Shown here piece by piece: positions 1 through 8,685 of a stretch of DNA of 64,000 nucleotides. The stretch covers positions 7,312 to 71,311 of the forward strand of contig NZ_JBBECH010000078.1 of the NCBI RefSeq assembly GCF_040881935.1. Direction: 5' to 3'. The DNA comes from Saccharospirillum sp040881935. Its GTDB lineage: Bacteria > Pseudomonadota > Gammaproteobacteria > Pseudomonadales > Natronospirillaceae. A program made the position numbers and the translations under genes. The notes beneath the pieces were generated by a model, which was not told the origin of the DNA, made no database searches, and saw only the letters and a list, made by a program, of their open reading frames with translations. Numbering within the stretch: the stretch's first letter is position 1; each line of letters starts with the position of its first letter.

Positions 1-1
1 T

Positions 2-1255
2 CAGAAAACCATCCCCGGTGGCGTTAATTCACCGGTTCGCGCTTTTAAAGGGGTCGGTGGCACACCGATTTTTTTCAAACGCGCTCAGGGATCGCGGCTA
101 ATCGACATCAATGACAAGTCTTACATCGACTATGTGCTGTCTTTCGGCCCGCAGATTCTGGGTCACGGCTTTGAGGAAGTGCGCGAGGCCATACATCGCC
201 AGGTCGACCTGGCGCTGACCTTTGGTGCCCCGACGGAACAGGAAGTCACCATGGCCGAAGCCGTCTGCGCCATTGTGCCGTCGATGGACAAGGTTCGGAT
301 GGTCAATTCCGGTACCGAGGCCACCATGTCGGCCATTCGACTGGCGCGCGGCTTCACCGGCCGGGACCTGCTGGTTAAATTTGAAGGCAACTACCATGGC
401 CATGCCGACAGTCTTCTGGTGAAAGCCGGTTCAGGCATGCTAACGCTGGGTGTACCCACTTCACCGGGCGTTCCGGCGGCAGTTGCCGCCAATACGCTCA
501 CCCTCGACTACAACGACCCGCAAGCCGTGCGCGATTGCTTCAAAGAGTACAGCGACCGCATCGCCTGCGTGATCGTTGAGCCGGTGGCTGGCAATATGAA
601 CTGTGTGTTGCCCGAGCCCGAATTTCTGGAAACACTGCGCAGCGAATGTACTGAGCACGGCGCCGTGCTGATTTTCGACGAAGTGATGAGCGGTTTCCGG
701 GTGGCGCTGGGTGGTGCCCAGGCGCTGTACAACGTTAAACCGGATCTGACCACCCTGGGCAAAGTCATCGGCGGCGGCCTGCCGGTCGGTGCCTTTGGCG
801 GCCGAGCCGATATTATGGATTTTCTGGCACCAAACGGCCCGGTGTACCAGGCGGGCACCTTATCGGGCAATCCTGTCGCCATGGCCGCAGGCCTGGCGGT
901 ACTGGAGCAAATCAGCAAACCCGGGGTATACGAGCAATTGACCGAACGCACCACTGCTCTGACCGAAGGCCTGAAAACAAAAGCCCGGGCAGCGGGTATT
1001 CCGCTGACCACCAATACCGCCGGTAGCATGTTCGGCTTCTTTTTCACCGAGACTGAGCGTGTGCGCCGGTTCAGCGATGTCATGACCAGTAACGTGCCCC
1101 GTTTTAACCAGTTCTTTCACGGCATGCTCAACGAAGGCGTCTATCTGGCACCTTCAGCCTTTGAAGCAGGCTTTATGTCGCTGGCACACAGCGAGCAGGA
1201 CATCGACGATACCCTGGCCGCGGCCGAACGCGTCATGGCCACATTGACCGTTTAA
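2..1255 (+). CDS. hemL: glutamate-1-semialdehyde 2,1-aminomutase, 5' end cut by window edge
   Basis: PLP enzyme that isomerises glutamate-1-semialdehyde to 5-aminolevulinate, the committed precursor of haem, in the cytosol. The frame is open from base 2 and already shows the family's N-terminal motif (PGGVNSPVRAFKGVGG), so only roughly 15 residues should lie outside the window. The PLP lysine is in TTLGKVIGGGLPVG (codon 761-763), preceded by the DEVMSGFR cofactor-binding stretch. An in-frame GTG at 134 is internal and not the start, because homology runs through it. The 3' end is complete and is followed by an intrinsic terminator. Confidence 0.96.
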   Translation, partial: QKTIPGGVNSPVRAFKGVGGTPIFFKRAQGSRLIDINDKSYIDYVLSFGPQILGHGFEEVREAIHRQVDLALTFGAPTEQEVTMAEAVCAIVPSMDKVRMVNSGTEATMSAIRLARGFTGRDLLVKFEGNYHGHADSLLVKAGSGMLTLGVPTSPGVPAAVAANTLTLDYNDPQAVRDCFKEYSDRIACVIVEPVAGNMNCVLPEPEFLETLRSECTEHGAVLIFDEVMSGFRVALGGAQALYNVKPDLTTLGKVIGGGLPVGAFGGRADIMDFLAPNGPVYQAGTLSGNPVAMAAGLAVLEQISKPGVYEQLTERTTALTEGLKTKARAAGIPLTTNTAGSMFGFFFTETERVRRFSDVMTSNVPRFNQFFHGMLNEGVYLAPSAFEAGFMSLAHSEQDIDDTLAAAERVMATLTV

Positions 1256-1266
1256 AGCAACGGTAT

Positions 1267-1300
1267 AAGCGGTTGAGCTTCTGGCCCAACCGCTTGTTTT
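1267..1300 (+). terminator. intrinsic terminator after hemL
   Basis: A perfect 9-bp stem (AAGCGGTTG at 1267-1275 with CAACCGCTT at 1287-1295) is followed by GTTTTG and a T-rich stretch. It begins 12 nt after the hemL stop and separates hemL from the tRNA promoter. Confidence 0.75.
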
Positions 1301-1348
1301 GCTTCTCTTTTTTCAGCAAACAGGATGGCAGCAAAACCACAAAAACTG

Positions 1349-1377
1349 TTGACAGAACCGGGCCTGCTCATTAGTAT
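1349..1377 (+). promoter_or_regulatory. sigma70 promoter of the tRNA-Leu pair
   Basis: TTGACA (1349-1354), a 17-bp spacer and TAGTAT (1372-1377) are followed by a GC-rich discriminator (GCGCGCC), as expected for a growth-rate and stringently controlled stable-RNA promoter. The first tRNA begins about 38 nt downstream. Confidence 0.75.
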
Positions 1378-1414
1378 GCGCGCCTGCTTGCCAACGGTAG
1401 GCACATCCGGTATT

Positions 1415-1501
1415 GCCTGGGTGGTGAAATTGGTAGACACGCTAGCTTCAGGTGCTAGTGGGGGCAACCCCGTGGAGGTTCAAGTCCTCTCCCAGGCACC
1501 A
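1415..1501 (+). tRNA. tRNA-Leu(CAG), copy 1
   Basis: An 87-nt class II tRNA with a 7-bp acceptor stem (GCCTGGG/CCCAGGC), discriminator A and encoded CCA (1499-1501). The anticodon arm CTAGC-TTCAGGT-GCTAG places CAG at 1449-1451. The long variable arm and T-loop (GTTCAAG) are present. It decodes CUG, the usual major leucine codon in GC-rich gammaproteobacteria. Confidence 0.97.
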
Positions 1502-1540
1502 AGATTTCACCGGATGATGCTTTAACACCGTAACCGCTCA

Positions 1541-1627
1541 GCCTGGGTGGTGAAATTGGTAGACACGCTAGCTTCAGGTGCTAGTGGGGGCAACCCCGTG
1601 GAGGTTCAAATCCTCTCCCAGGCACCA
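1541..1627 (+). tRNA. tRNA-Leu(CAG), copy 2
   Basis: An 87-nt tandem duplicate of the preceding tRNA, differing at one position in the T arm (GTTCAAA instead of GTTCAAG). Anticodon CAG is at 1575-1577 and CCA at 1625-1627. It is separated by 39 nt from copy 1 and presumably shares its promoter and precursor transcript. Confidence 0.97.
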
Positions 1628-1662
1628 TTTCGACGCTTACCAACCCGGACGCTTCGAAATGG
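1625..1662 (+). terminator. stem-loop at end of tRNA operon
   Basis: A 9-bp stem (CCATTTCGA at 1625-1633, TCGAAATGG at 1654-1662) with a 20-nt loop overlaps the CCA end of the second tRNA. There is no run of T after it, so it may be a 3' precursor hairpin or a Rho-dependent end instead of a true intrinsic terminator. Confidence 0.4.
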
Positions 1663-1768
1663 CTTCTCCCGCACGACCCGATTCCCAGTATTGAATTCAA
1701 CCTTCGCAGTTAAGGTCAGCTTTATTGCCGTGAGCCCGTGCCGGGTGCAGGGTGCGCCTACCCGGCAC

Positions 1769-2329
1769 TCAGAACTTCACTTCAAACGCCAATGCCATGC
1801 CGCCTTGGGTTGGCACCAGCGCGACCTGGGAGGCAGACCCCGGCTCAACCAGCCACTGATTCACCCCCCAGGCCAAAACAGCGCCCGCAATGACGTCTGT
1901 GGCGTGATGCCGGTCTGAATATACCTTGCTCCAGCCAACGTAGCTGGCCGCGAGGTAGGCGGGCAACCCTGCATCCCAGCCATATCGGCGCTGAATAAAA
2001 GCCGCACTGGTAAAGGCCGAAGCGGCACTGAAGCTAGGGAAGCTCAGGTTGTCGGTCCCATCCGGCCGCTCCCGTTCAATCAACCCTTTCATAACATAAC
2101 TGGTACTGAGCGTAACCCCATAGGCCACCACCAATTGCGAGCGCCCCTGCGGGTCGTCCAGCGTGTAGGTGGCTGTGGCAGCCGTCAGTGGCAGTGCATA
2201 AAGCAGTACCTCACCTGCCTGCGTCCAGCGATCATCCGCATACCCACTGAGGCTCACAGTCAATGACAGCACCAAAGCACTGATTGTCTGCCACGCCCAT
2301 AGCCGGTTGCCGCGATTGCCGCGCCTCAT
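1769..2329 (-). CDS. PAP2-family membrane/periplasmic phosphatase-like protein with degenerate active site
   Basis: A 186-residue protein with a basic N-terminus and hydrophobic signal ending near GYADD, so exported or anchored. PAP2 motif 1 is intact (KGLIERERP, fitting K-x6-RP). Motif 3 reads SKVYSDRHHATD, keeping the His and Asp but with Lys in place of the usual Arg. Motif 2, normally PSGHT, reads PSFSA, so the general-acid histidine is missing. Known PAP2 enzymes dephosphorylate lipid phosphates such as undecaprenyl pyrophosphate; this one may be inactive or binding-only (inference). Its ATG overlaps the smrA stop by 4 nt (ATGA), so the two are translationally coupled. Confidence 0.8.
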   Translation of the reverse strand: MRRGNRGNRLWAWQTISALVLSLTVSLSGYADDRWTQAGEVLLYALPLTAATATYTLDDPQGRSQLVVAYGVTLSTSYVMKGLIERERPDGTDNLSFPSFSAASAFTSAAFIQRRYGWDAGLPAYLAASYVGWSKVYSDRHHATDVIAGAVLAWGVNQWLVEPGSASQVALVPTQGGMALAFEVKF

Positions 2330-2913
2330 TCCGTGCGTCCTTTCATAAAACGTTCCCGGTTTTCTTCTTTCTTGCGATTACTTTTGCGCAGCAAAATATA
2401 CAGCGCCCCCACACCGCCATGATGCTTTTGTGCCGAATGAAAGGCCAGTACCTCTGGCATTTGTTTCAGCCAGGTATTCACGCAGCTTTTCAGGAAGGCT
2501 TTCGGCTCACCGCGCTCACCCTTGCCGTGCAGGATCATCGCCGAACGCACATCGTAGCGCAGACAGTCGGCAATAAACCCATAAACCTCGGCGCGCGCCT
2601 CGACCATGGATTTGCGATGCAGATCCAGACGGGCATCGATCGGGTACTGGCCGCGCTTCAGCTTCCGGTATACCCCGTGGGCGACGCCATCGGTGCGATA
2701 GTCCAGAATATCGAGCGGGTGCACCAGATCGATAATTTCTTCCGTCAGATGGTTCGGGTCACCCTGATCCACTTTGACGGCCATCTGCCGCCGGTGCAGC
2801 AAGCTGGGCTCTGGCACCTCGGGTTTGGCCGTCTCGACCCTGGGCGTGGTGCGAATGCGACGCACGCCTTTCATTTCTTGACGGAAAATTTTGAATTCGT
2901 CGTCGTCTTCCAT
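2326..2913 (-). CDS. smrA: Smr-domain protein, SmrA-like putative endonuclease
   Basis: A 195-residue protein with the layout of E. coli SmrA (YdaL): an acidic N-terminus, the HGVYRKLKRGQYP segment (80-91), then an Smr domain with LDLH (96-99), HGKG (129-132) and HHGGVGALYILL (164-175). Smr domains carry nicking-endonuclease or ribosome-associated nuclease activity in MutS2, SmrA and SmrB; the substrate here is unknown. It is the first gene of a two-gene unit with the PAP2 gene. The highly basic tail (RKSNRKKEENRERF) also fits the family. Confidence 0.88.
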   Translation of the reverse strand: MEDDDEFKIFRQEMKGVRRIRTTPRVETAKPEVPEPSLLHRRQMAVKVDQGDPNHLTEEIIDLVHPLDILDYRTDGVAHGVYRKLKRGQYPIDARLDLHRKSMVEARAEVYGFIADCLRYDVRSAMILHGKGERGEPKAFLKSCVNTWLKQMPEVLAFHSAQKHHGGVGALYILLRKSNRKKEENRERFMKGRTE

Positions 2914-3051
2914 AAGACACCTGTTACATTTAACCGTATTCTAACAGTATGTACCCGCGCTCGGCACGCTTGGACCATCAGGCCGGGGCTCGTTGTAAAA
3001 GAGCGGTAAAATGGATCGTCAGCGCCTTACCGATAGAGGACACTATTTGCC

Positions 3052-3750
3052 ATGAATGAATCTCACATTTTACTTATCGACGATGACCGGGATCTGGCCG
3101 AACTGCTCGGTGAGTATCTGGATGCCGAAGGCTATAAACTCAGTGCGGCTCACAGCGGTGAGGATGGCATCGTACAGTTGCGCGAGCACAGTTACGATTT
3201 GGTCCTGCTTGATGTGATGATGCCCGGCATCGATGGTTTCGAAACCCTGCGCCAGATTCGCAACCTCTCCTCTGTTCCGGTGCTGATGCTTACTGCCAAA
3301 GGCGAAGAGATGGATCGGGTGCTGGGGCTGGAGCTGGGTGCCGACGATTACCTGGCCAAACCCTACAGCCACCGCGAACTGCTGGCACGCATCAAAGCGT
3401 TGCTACGCCGTATTGAACTCGACAAAGTGCAGCAGGAAAACGACAGCGGCACTCTGGAATGCAACGGCGTCACGCTTAACTTCGACACCTATGAAGTGGA
3501 GTGTGAAGGCGTACATGTGCCGATGACCACCAGCGAATTTAAAGTACTGCGCGTACTGATGTCCCGGGTCGGCAAAGCCGTTCCCAAAGAAGACCTGTAC
3601 CGCGAAGTGCTTGGCCGCGAAATCATGGCGTATGACCGTTCGATCGACATGCATGTGTCCAACGTCCGGCGCAAACTCCAGGCCGTTACGGAAACGCCCA
3701 AGATCCAGACCATCCGCGGCATTGGCTATCTGTTTGTCGACCCCAAATAA
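3052..3750 (+). CDS. cpxR: OmpR-family response regulator, CpxR-like
   Basis: A 232-residue DNA-binding response regulator. The receiver has the acidic pocket DDD (10-12), phosphoacceptor D54 in LLDVMMPG, T81 and K103. The winged-helix effector occupies about 130-230, including AYDRSIDMHVSNVRRK. The stretch LDRVLGLELGADDYLxKP-type (here M-DRVLGLELGADDYLA) closely matches CpxR. A GAGGA ribosome-binding site precedes ATG 3052. The kinase gene follows 39 nt downstream. By analogy it regulates envelope-stress genes; the target set here is unknown. Confidence 0.88.
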   Translation: MNESHILLIDDDRDLAELLGEYLDAEGYKLSAAHSGEDGIVQLREHSYDLVLLDVMMPGIDGFETLRQIRNLSSVPVLMLTAKGEEMDRVLGLELGADDYLAKPYSHRELLARIKALLRRIELDKVQQENDSGTLECNGVTLNFDTYEVECEGVHVPMTTSEFKVLRVLMSRVGKAVPKEDLYREVLGREIMAYDRSIDMHVSNVRRKLQAVTETPKIQTIRGIGYLFVDPK

Positions 3751-3789
3751 GCGGATATTTCTCTGCCCTTCCGGACACCGGCTGTTGCC

Positions 3790-5199
3790 ATGACATTTTC
3801 AATTAACTGGCGAAAAATAAACCCGCTGGGCTCGGTGTTCGGCAAAATCTGGCTGAGCTTCTGGGTCACGCTGTTGCTGATTGTACTGGCGGTGGCCTTC
3901 GTGTCACACCAGGTGGCACAGGTGTACCAGATCGGCGCGCCTAACGCCTCGCACATTGGCCTGTTGAACCGGGTTAAACTCCCCAATATCGATCGCCTCG
4001 CCAGTGATCGCCAGGAAATCATTGATGAACTCGACCGCTTTAACAGCGAGTCGCGCTTTCAATGGTACCTGGTGGACGATACCTACCATCTGCTCGGCAC
4101 CCCCAAACCACCACGGCGCATTCTGGTTATGCTGTCGGAAATGATGGAACTTGAAGGCGTAAAAGTTGGGCAGTGGCGCCAGGAAACCTGGATGGGCCCA
4201 ATCACCATGTCGGTCGGTGGCGATATGTATCGATTGTTTCTGCGCGGCGTGCCTTCCCTGCCACCACCCAACCTGCCGCTCTGGCTCGACAGCCAATGGC
4301 TGCGGGCTATTTTTGCGCTGTTTGTCTCTGGCGGTATGGCGCTGGTGCTGGCCTGGTCCATCACCCGCCCCATTGCCCGTCTGCGGCGTGTCTCCCGGCA
4401 GTTGGCTGGCGGCAGTCTGGACGCCCGGGTTGGTGGCGCGGTCAATAAACGCGCCGATGAGTTGGGTGATCTGGGGCGCGATTTCGACGAAATGGCCGAG
4501 CGCCTGCAACAATTGGTCTCGGCTCAGCAACGTCTGCTTAGCAACGTTAGCCACGAACTGCGCTCACCGCTGACTCGGTTGCAGGTAGCGCTGGGCATCG
4601 TTCGCCAGAAAGCACCATCCGATCTCGAGACCGCACTGAGTCGTATTGAGCGCGAAAGCGATCGGCTCGAAAGCCTGATCGCGCAAGTTTTGAAACTGTC
4701 GCGCTTTGAAAACGAAATGCAGCATCTGGAGCCGACACAATTGCAACTCGACGATCTGGTGCGCCACGTGGCCGAAGACGCTCGTTTTGAATCCAAAGCG
4801 CACAACATTCTGATCACCGACCAGATTGAAGACACTGTCAATATCTGGGGGGATCCTCAATTGCTGCATTCAGCGATCGACAACGTGATTCGCAATGCCT
4901 TGCGCTTTTCACCGGAAAACGGCGAACTTAGCATTCACCTAACCACCCGCAAGGGCGAAGCCCTGATTGAGATCTGTGACCAGGGGCCCGGCGTGCCCGA
5001 AGACAAACTCGAGCGACTGTTCGACCCTTTCTACCGGCTCGACCAGTCAAATTCCGGGGCCGGCCTCGGCTTGAACATCGCCCGCCATGCCGTTACCGCG
5101 CACAAGGGCGACATCCGTGCGATCAATCGCCCCGAAGGCGGCCTCTGTGTACGCATACGGCTGCCCCTGAATCACCACGGGCGGCTACGTCAGGGTTAG
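3790..5199 (+). CDS. cpxA: sensor histidine kinase, CpxA-like
   Basis: A 469-residue inner-membrane kinase. The first transmembrane helix is near 20-38, followed by a periplasmic domain of about 130 residues, a second helix near 172-192 and HAMP. The dimerisation domain carries the phospho-accepting H255 in NVSHELRSPLTRLQ, almost the CpxA sequence, and is followed by N-box (NVIRNALRFSP), G1 (DQGPGVPEDKLERLFDPF) and G2 (GAGLGLNIA). Paired with the upstream regulator. The periplasmic domain should sense envelope state; I see no conserved ligand motif. Confidence 0.88.
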   Translation: MTFSINWRKINPLGSVFGKIWLSFWVTLLLIVLAVAFVSHQVAQVYQIGAPNASHIGLLNRVKLPNIDRLASDRQEIIDELDRFNSESRFQWYLVDDTYHLLGTPKPPRRILVMLSEMMELEGVKVGQWRQETWMGPITMSVGGDMYRLFLRGVPSLPPPNLPLWLDSQWLRAIFALFVSGGMALVLAWSITRPIARLRRVSRQLAGGSLDARVGGAVNKRADELGDLGRDFDEMAERLQQLVSAQQRLLSNVSHELRSPLTRLQVALGIVRQKAPSDLETALSRIERESDRLESLIAQVLKLSRFENEMQHLEPTQLQLDDLVRHVAEDARFESKAHNILITDQIEDTVNIWGDPQLLHSAIDNVIRNALRFSPENGELSIHLTTRKGEALIEICDQGPGVPEDKLERLFDPFYRLDQSNSGAGLGLNIARHAVTAHKGDIRAINRPEGGLCVRIRLPLNHHGRLRQG

Positions 5200-5370
5200 A
5201 TCCCAAAGGGGATCGACAAACTCATACTGGGAGGTGGCAGCGAACTCAACGACAGTTCGATGAGCCTTGAGGAACAATGCCAGCCAGCGGTTAAAACCCA
5301 CCCTCGAAACGAGACAACTCACCCGGCAATCTTATAAACTCCTGCCTTTAGTCAACTGACGAGGCCCGTC

Positions 5371-5883
5371 ATGTCCCCGATAACCACCGCTTCCGGCACC
5401 GTCATTCGTCTGGCAGAGCCCGGCGATGTCTCCCATATTCTACGTTTCATTCAGGAACTGGCTGACTATGAAAAGCTGTCGCACGAAGTGGTAGCCACCG
5501 AAGCCAAACTCACCGAAACGCTGTTTTCAGACCAGCCAGCGGCCGAGGTATTGATCGCCGAGCGCGATGGCCGACCGGTTGGCATGGCCCTGTTTTTTCC
5601 GAACTACAGCACCTTTCTGGCCCAGCCCGGCATCCACCTGGAAGACCTTTATGTGCAACCGGATCAGCGCGGATCCGGAGTTGGCAAAGCCTTAATTACC
5701 AGCCTGGCGCATCTCGCGATCGAACGCGGCTGCGGTCGCCTCGAATGGATGGTACTCGACTGGAACGAACCCGCCCGGCAGTTCTACCGCTCGCTGGGAG
5801 CCAGCGCTCTGGATGGCTGGCTAACCAAACGCGTCACGGGGGAGTCGCTACACGCTATGGCCCGCATGCTGGAGCGTGCCTGA
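5371..5883 (+). CDS. GNAT N-acetyltransferase, SSAT/thialysine-type
   Basis: A 170-residue GNAT protein. An N-terminal region with the FIQELADYEKLS motif seen in spermidine/thialysine acetyltransferases is followed by the acetyl-CoA loop QPDQRGSGVGKALI (motif A) and the C-terminal WNEPARQFYRSLGA segment. Transfers acetyl from acetyl-CoA to an amine; polyamine or S-aminoethylcysteine substrates are suggested by family resemblance only. ATG 5371 follows a GACGAGG stretch. Its stop shares one base with the ybaK start (TGATG), indicating an operon. Confidence 0.82.
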   Translation: MSPITTASGTVIRLAEPGDVSHILRFIQELADYEKLSHEVVATEAKLTETLFSDQPAAEVLIAERDGRPVGMALFFPNYSTFLAQPGIHLEDLYVQPDQRGSGVGKALITSLAHLAIERGCGRLEWMVLDWNEPARQFYRSLGASALDGWLTKRVTGESLHAMARMLERA

Positions 5884-6368
5884 TGACACCGGCGGTGCAG
5901 TTGCTCAAACGCAACAAGATGCCGTTCGAACTGCACACCTTCAGTGTGGGCGATAGCGACGAAGGCTATGGCCTCACCGCCGCCAAAGCCCTGGGCGTGC
6001 CCCCCGAGCAGGTTTTTAAAACCTTACTGGTCAGCTTCAATGGTGACCCTAAGGCACTCGGCGTATGTATTTTGCCGGTCACCCATAACCTCAGCCTGAA
6101 GCGCGCCGCCAAGGCGCACGGTCAAAAATCCGCACAGATGGCGGACCCGGCCATTGCCGAGAAAACCACCGGCTATGTGGTCGGCGGCATCAGCCCGCTG
6201 GGGCAGAAGAAAGTCCTGCCAACCGTGGTTGATCAGAGTGCAGAGAGCATGGACACCTTTTTTGTCAGCGGTGGCAAACGCGGTCTCGACATTGCACTGG
6301 CACCGGCTGACCTGTTGCAACTGACCCGGGCCCGCTTTGCACCTCTCTGCGTTACCGACGAAACCTGA
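5883..6368 (+). CDS. ybaK: Cys-tRNA(Pro)/Cys-tRNA(Cys) deacylase YbaK
   Basis: A 161-residue protein that hydrolyses Cys-tRNA(Pro) formed by ProRS in error, a trans-editing quality-control step in the cytosol. Typical family motifs are GYVVGGISPLGQKK (about 98-111) with the catalytic lysine region, and SGGKRGLDIALAPADLL near the C-terminus. Length matches E. coli YbaK (159). The open frame extends upstream, but the start is set at ATG 5883 because homology begins there and the TGATG junction gives translational coupling with the acetyltransferase. Confidence 0.93.
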   Translation: MTPAVQLLKRNKMPFELHTFSVGDSDEGYGLTAAKALGVPPEQVFKTLLVSFNGDPKALGVCILPVTHNLSLKRAAKAHGQKSAQMADPAIAEKTTGYVVGGISPLGQKKVLPTVVDQSAESMDTFFVSGGKRGLDIALAPADLLQLTRARFAPLCVTDET

Positions 6369-6558
6369 AACCGGGCTGAACCCAGTAGTTTAGGCTGCAA
6401 CTGTTGCCTAAGCTTCGCACTCCCGCCCCAACGCGGGGGCTTTGGTGAATCTGAATCAACAACCATTAAAGGTTGCTTGTTACTGGCTGGCGATTTGCTA
6501 TGTTTGATCCAAGCCTTCACCTCAACCGCAGGCTACTAACCAGGAGCGTAAAATAACA

Positions 6559-7002
6559 ATGAAATCTTTAATGACTGTCGTCACTACCTTATTGCTGGCG
6601 CTGGCCATAACCCCGGCCCAGGCGGAATCCATGTCGGCCGAGGGCCAGTGGCGTACCATCGATGACGAAACCGGCGAAGCCAAAAGCCTGGTGCGAGTCT
6701 GGGAGGAAAATGGCGAACTGCAAGGCCAGGTCGTTGAACTGTTGAACCCGGCTGAACCAAACCCGGTCTGTTCCGACTGCAAAGGCAGCCGCAAGGATCA
6801 GCCGATCGAAGGCATGAACTTTCTCTGGGGGCTGGAACGCGATGGCGATGAATGGACCGGTGGCCGCATTCTCGACCCGGCCAATGGCAAGGAATACAGT
6901 GCCAAGGCCAAGGTCATTGACAACGGTGCCAAGCTGGAAGTCCGTGGTTTCATGGGTTTCGCGTTAATCGGTCGTACTCAGGTCTGGGAACGCGTCGAGT
7001 AA
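6559..7002 (+). CDS. DUF2147 family exported protein
   Basis: A 147-residue protein with a Sec signal peptide (cleavage predicted at AQA|ES, about residue 22). The mature part is a DUF2147 beta-barrel-like domain: an EGQWRTIDDETGEAKSLVRVWE start, a Cys pair CSDC, and GGRILDPANGKEYSAK typical of the family. Function in this family is not established; members are periplasmic and often found near envelope or stress genes. AGGAGCG lies upstream of ATG 6559. A strong terminator follows. Confidence 0.88.
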   Translation: MKSLMTVVTTLLLALAITPAQAESMSAEGQWRTIDDETGEAKSLVRVWEENGELQGQVVELLNPAEPNPVCSDCKGSRKDQPIEGMNFLWGLERDGDEWTGGRILDPANGKEYSAKAKVIDNGAKLEVRGFMGFALIGRTQVWERVE

Positions 7003-7016
7003 TAACCAGCGCTGAA

Positions 7017-7051
7017 CGGCTCACCGGCAATATCGGTGAGCCGATGCTTTT
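7017..7051 (+). terminator. intrinsic terminator after DUF2147 gene
   Basis: A perfect 10-bp stem CGGCTCACCG (7017-7026) / CGGTGAGCCG (7034-7043) with a 7-nt loop is followed by ATGCTTTT. It lies 14 nt after the stop codon. Confidence 0.85.
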
Positions 7052-7105
7052 CCTGCCTGCCTTACCCCGTTATGCTGCCTTTCCCTGTTGACCCTGAATT
7101 GTCCA

Positions 7106-7717
7106 ATGCCCGGAACCGAACCGCTTACCTTATTGATTGCCATCATTCTCGCCCTGCTGCTGGTACTCCCGGCCGATGGCTATACCTACGAATTTGTCCG
7201 CGCCCGGCATGAGCGGGACAGTTCACTGTGGAGTCTGGTCTGGGGCCGGTTGCTGATCACTCTCACTCAGGCCGGGTTAATGGCGACCGCCGTAACGGTT
7301 TGGGCACAGTCAGGCCCGCTCGGTTCACCGCTGCTGGTGTTCGCTGGTGCCATGATGGCGGCTTGGCTATGGATGTGGTACTGGATCAAGACCTACATAG
7401 CCGAACCCGGCCACCCGACCCGGCCGATCACCGTCGTCAGCGTCATCCTCACCGGCGCCCTCTCGGCCACCCTCTGGTTCGAAGCCTTTACCTTTCAGGC
7501 ACTGCTGCAAGCCTGGGTGAACACACCGACCCTGGGAACCATTATTCTATTGTCGTTGATCTGGGTAACCGTCGATGCGATCTGGCTCGCGATCCTCGCC
7601 AGCCAACCCTGGGGCACCCGTCTGATCGCATCGCAAAACGGCCAAAGCCGATTAAACCGAAGCCTCGGCCTGCTGCTACTGGCCTTTTCACTCTGGGCAA
7701 TGGTGGCTGTGCTTTAA
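7106..7717 (+). CDS. polytopic membrane protein of unknown function
   Basis: A protein of about 203 residues with roughly six hydrophobic segments (including LTLLIAIILALLLVLPADG, GAMMAAWLWMWYWI, TIILLSLIWVTVDAIWLAIL, and a C-terminal SLGLLLLAFSLWAMVAVL), so an inner-membrane protein. I do not recognise a family. ATG 7106 is preferred over an upstream in-frame TTG at 7088; neither has a clear ribosome-binding site, so the start is uncertain. Host-like codon use supports it as real. It converges with rpiA across the first palindromic repeat element. Confidence 0.65.
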   Translation: MPGTEPLTLLIAIILALLLVLPADGYTYEFVRARHERDSSLWSLVWGRLLITLTQAGLMATAVTVWAQSGPLGSPLLVFAGAMMAAWLWMWYWIKTYIAEPGHPTRPITVVSVILTGALSATLWFEAFTFQALLQAWVNTPTLGTIILLSLIWVTVDAIWLAILASQPWGTRLIASQNGQSRLNRSLGLLLLAFSLWAMVAVL

Positions 7718-7747
7718 GTGGCAGGGTTTTTTCTGTGGCACGAGTCC

Positions 7748-7861
7748 GTGTCAGCCACCGGGTAGGCCTGATCGGGGGTCGGCGTAAATCCTTCCATGGA
7801 GCCTAGACTTCGGCATCCATGCCTCAGACTTCCCCGATCAGGCCTACCCGGTAGCTGACAC
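7748..7861 (+). repeat. dispersed palindromic element, copy 1
   Basis: A 114-nt element in the convergent gap between the membrane-protein gene and rpiA. Outer arms beginning GTGTCAGC and ending GCTGACAC pair over about 30 bp with one mismatch. Inside is the shared core: GGTCGGCGTAAATCC, TCCATGGAGCCTAGAC, an inner hairpin with apex GGCATCCATGCC, then GACTTCCCC. Four other copies occur in the window. No ORF. Confidence 0.9.
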
Positions 7862-7980
7862 TTGGCCGGTGGTTAGTTGTGATACCAGCTCTTTTGTCTT
7901 TCGTAGGAGACCATCTCAGCGTCCTCTGGGCGACTGGAAGAAAGCAGTACCCTGGAAATCTACGACGGCCAACGTCTACC

Positions 7981-8685
7981 TCAATAAAACTCACCATCCT
8001 CTGCCATGGTGTTAATCACCGACAATTTCTTCACGCCGTCCTTGGTCCCCAGCAACAACACATCCGCCGGCCGGTGGGCAAACAACCCATTAGTGACAAC
8101 GCCGGGAATATTGTTGATCGCGGTTTCCATCGCTTCCGGGTCTTTGATGTCCAGTTCATAGACATCCAGAATCTGGTTGCCGTTGTCAGTGACCACACCT
8201 TCGCGATACACCGGATTGCCGCCCATTTTCAGCAGCTTGCGCGCTACAGCACTGCGGGCCATCGGAATCACTTCAATGGGCAGCGGGAAGGCGCCGAGTT
8301 TTTGCACCGCTTTGGATTCATCGGCAATGCAGACAAAGGTCTTGGCGATGGAGGCGACGATTTTCTCCTGAGTCAGCGCCGCGCCACCGCCCTTGATCAG
8401 GTGCAGTTTGCGATTGGCTTCGTCGCAACCGTCGACATAAACCGCCAGTTTTTCAACTTCGTTCATATCGAACACGTGAATACCATGATCGCGCAGGCGT
8501 TGGGCGCTGGCATCGCTGGAGGCGACGGTGCCGCGAAAGCGGTCTTTAACGGTAGCCAGGGCATCGATAAACAGGTTGGCGGTGGAACCGGTACCGATGC
8601 CAATAATGGCTTCCGGCTTCAGGTCCGGTTTGATGAAATCGAGCGCGGCCTGGGCGACGGCCTGCTTCAGTTCGTCTTGGGTCAT
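7981..8685 (-). CDS. rpiA: ribose-5-phosphate isomerase A
   Basis: A 234-residue enzyme interconverting ribose-5-phosphate and ribulose-5-phosphate in the non-oxidative pentose phosphate pathway. Seen motifs: GIGTGST phosphate loop (29-35), SSDAS, VDGCDEA (84-90; DGADE in most homologues), IKGGGAALTQEKIV (97-110) with catalytic E107. Full length for the family. It is divergent from ilvA, an arrangement common in pseudomonads and relatives, with a 255-bp shared upstream region. Confidence 0.97.
   Translation of the reverse strand: MTQDELKQAVAQAALDFIKPDLKPEAIIGIGTGSTANLFIDALATVKDRFRGTVASSDASAQRLRDHGIHVFDMNEVEKLAVYVDGCDEANRKLHLIKGGGAALTQEKIVASIAKTFVCIADESKAVQKLGAFPLPIEVIPMARSAVARKLLKMGGNPVYREGVVTDNGNQILDVYELDIKDPEAMETAINNIPGVVTNGLFAHRPADVLLLGTKDGVKKLSVINTMAEDGEFY

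Noticed and set aside
1547..1918. 123-codon frame starting in the second tRNA
   Set aside because: The first 27 codons are tRNA sequence and the rest overlaps the PAP2 gene antisense.
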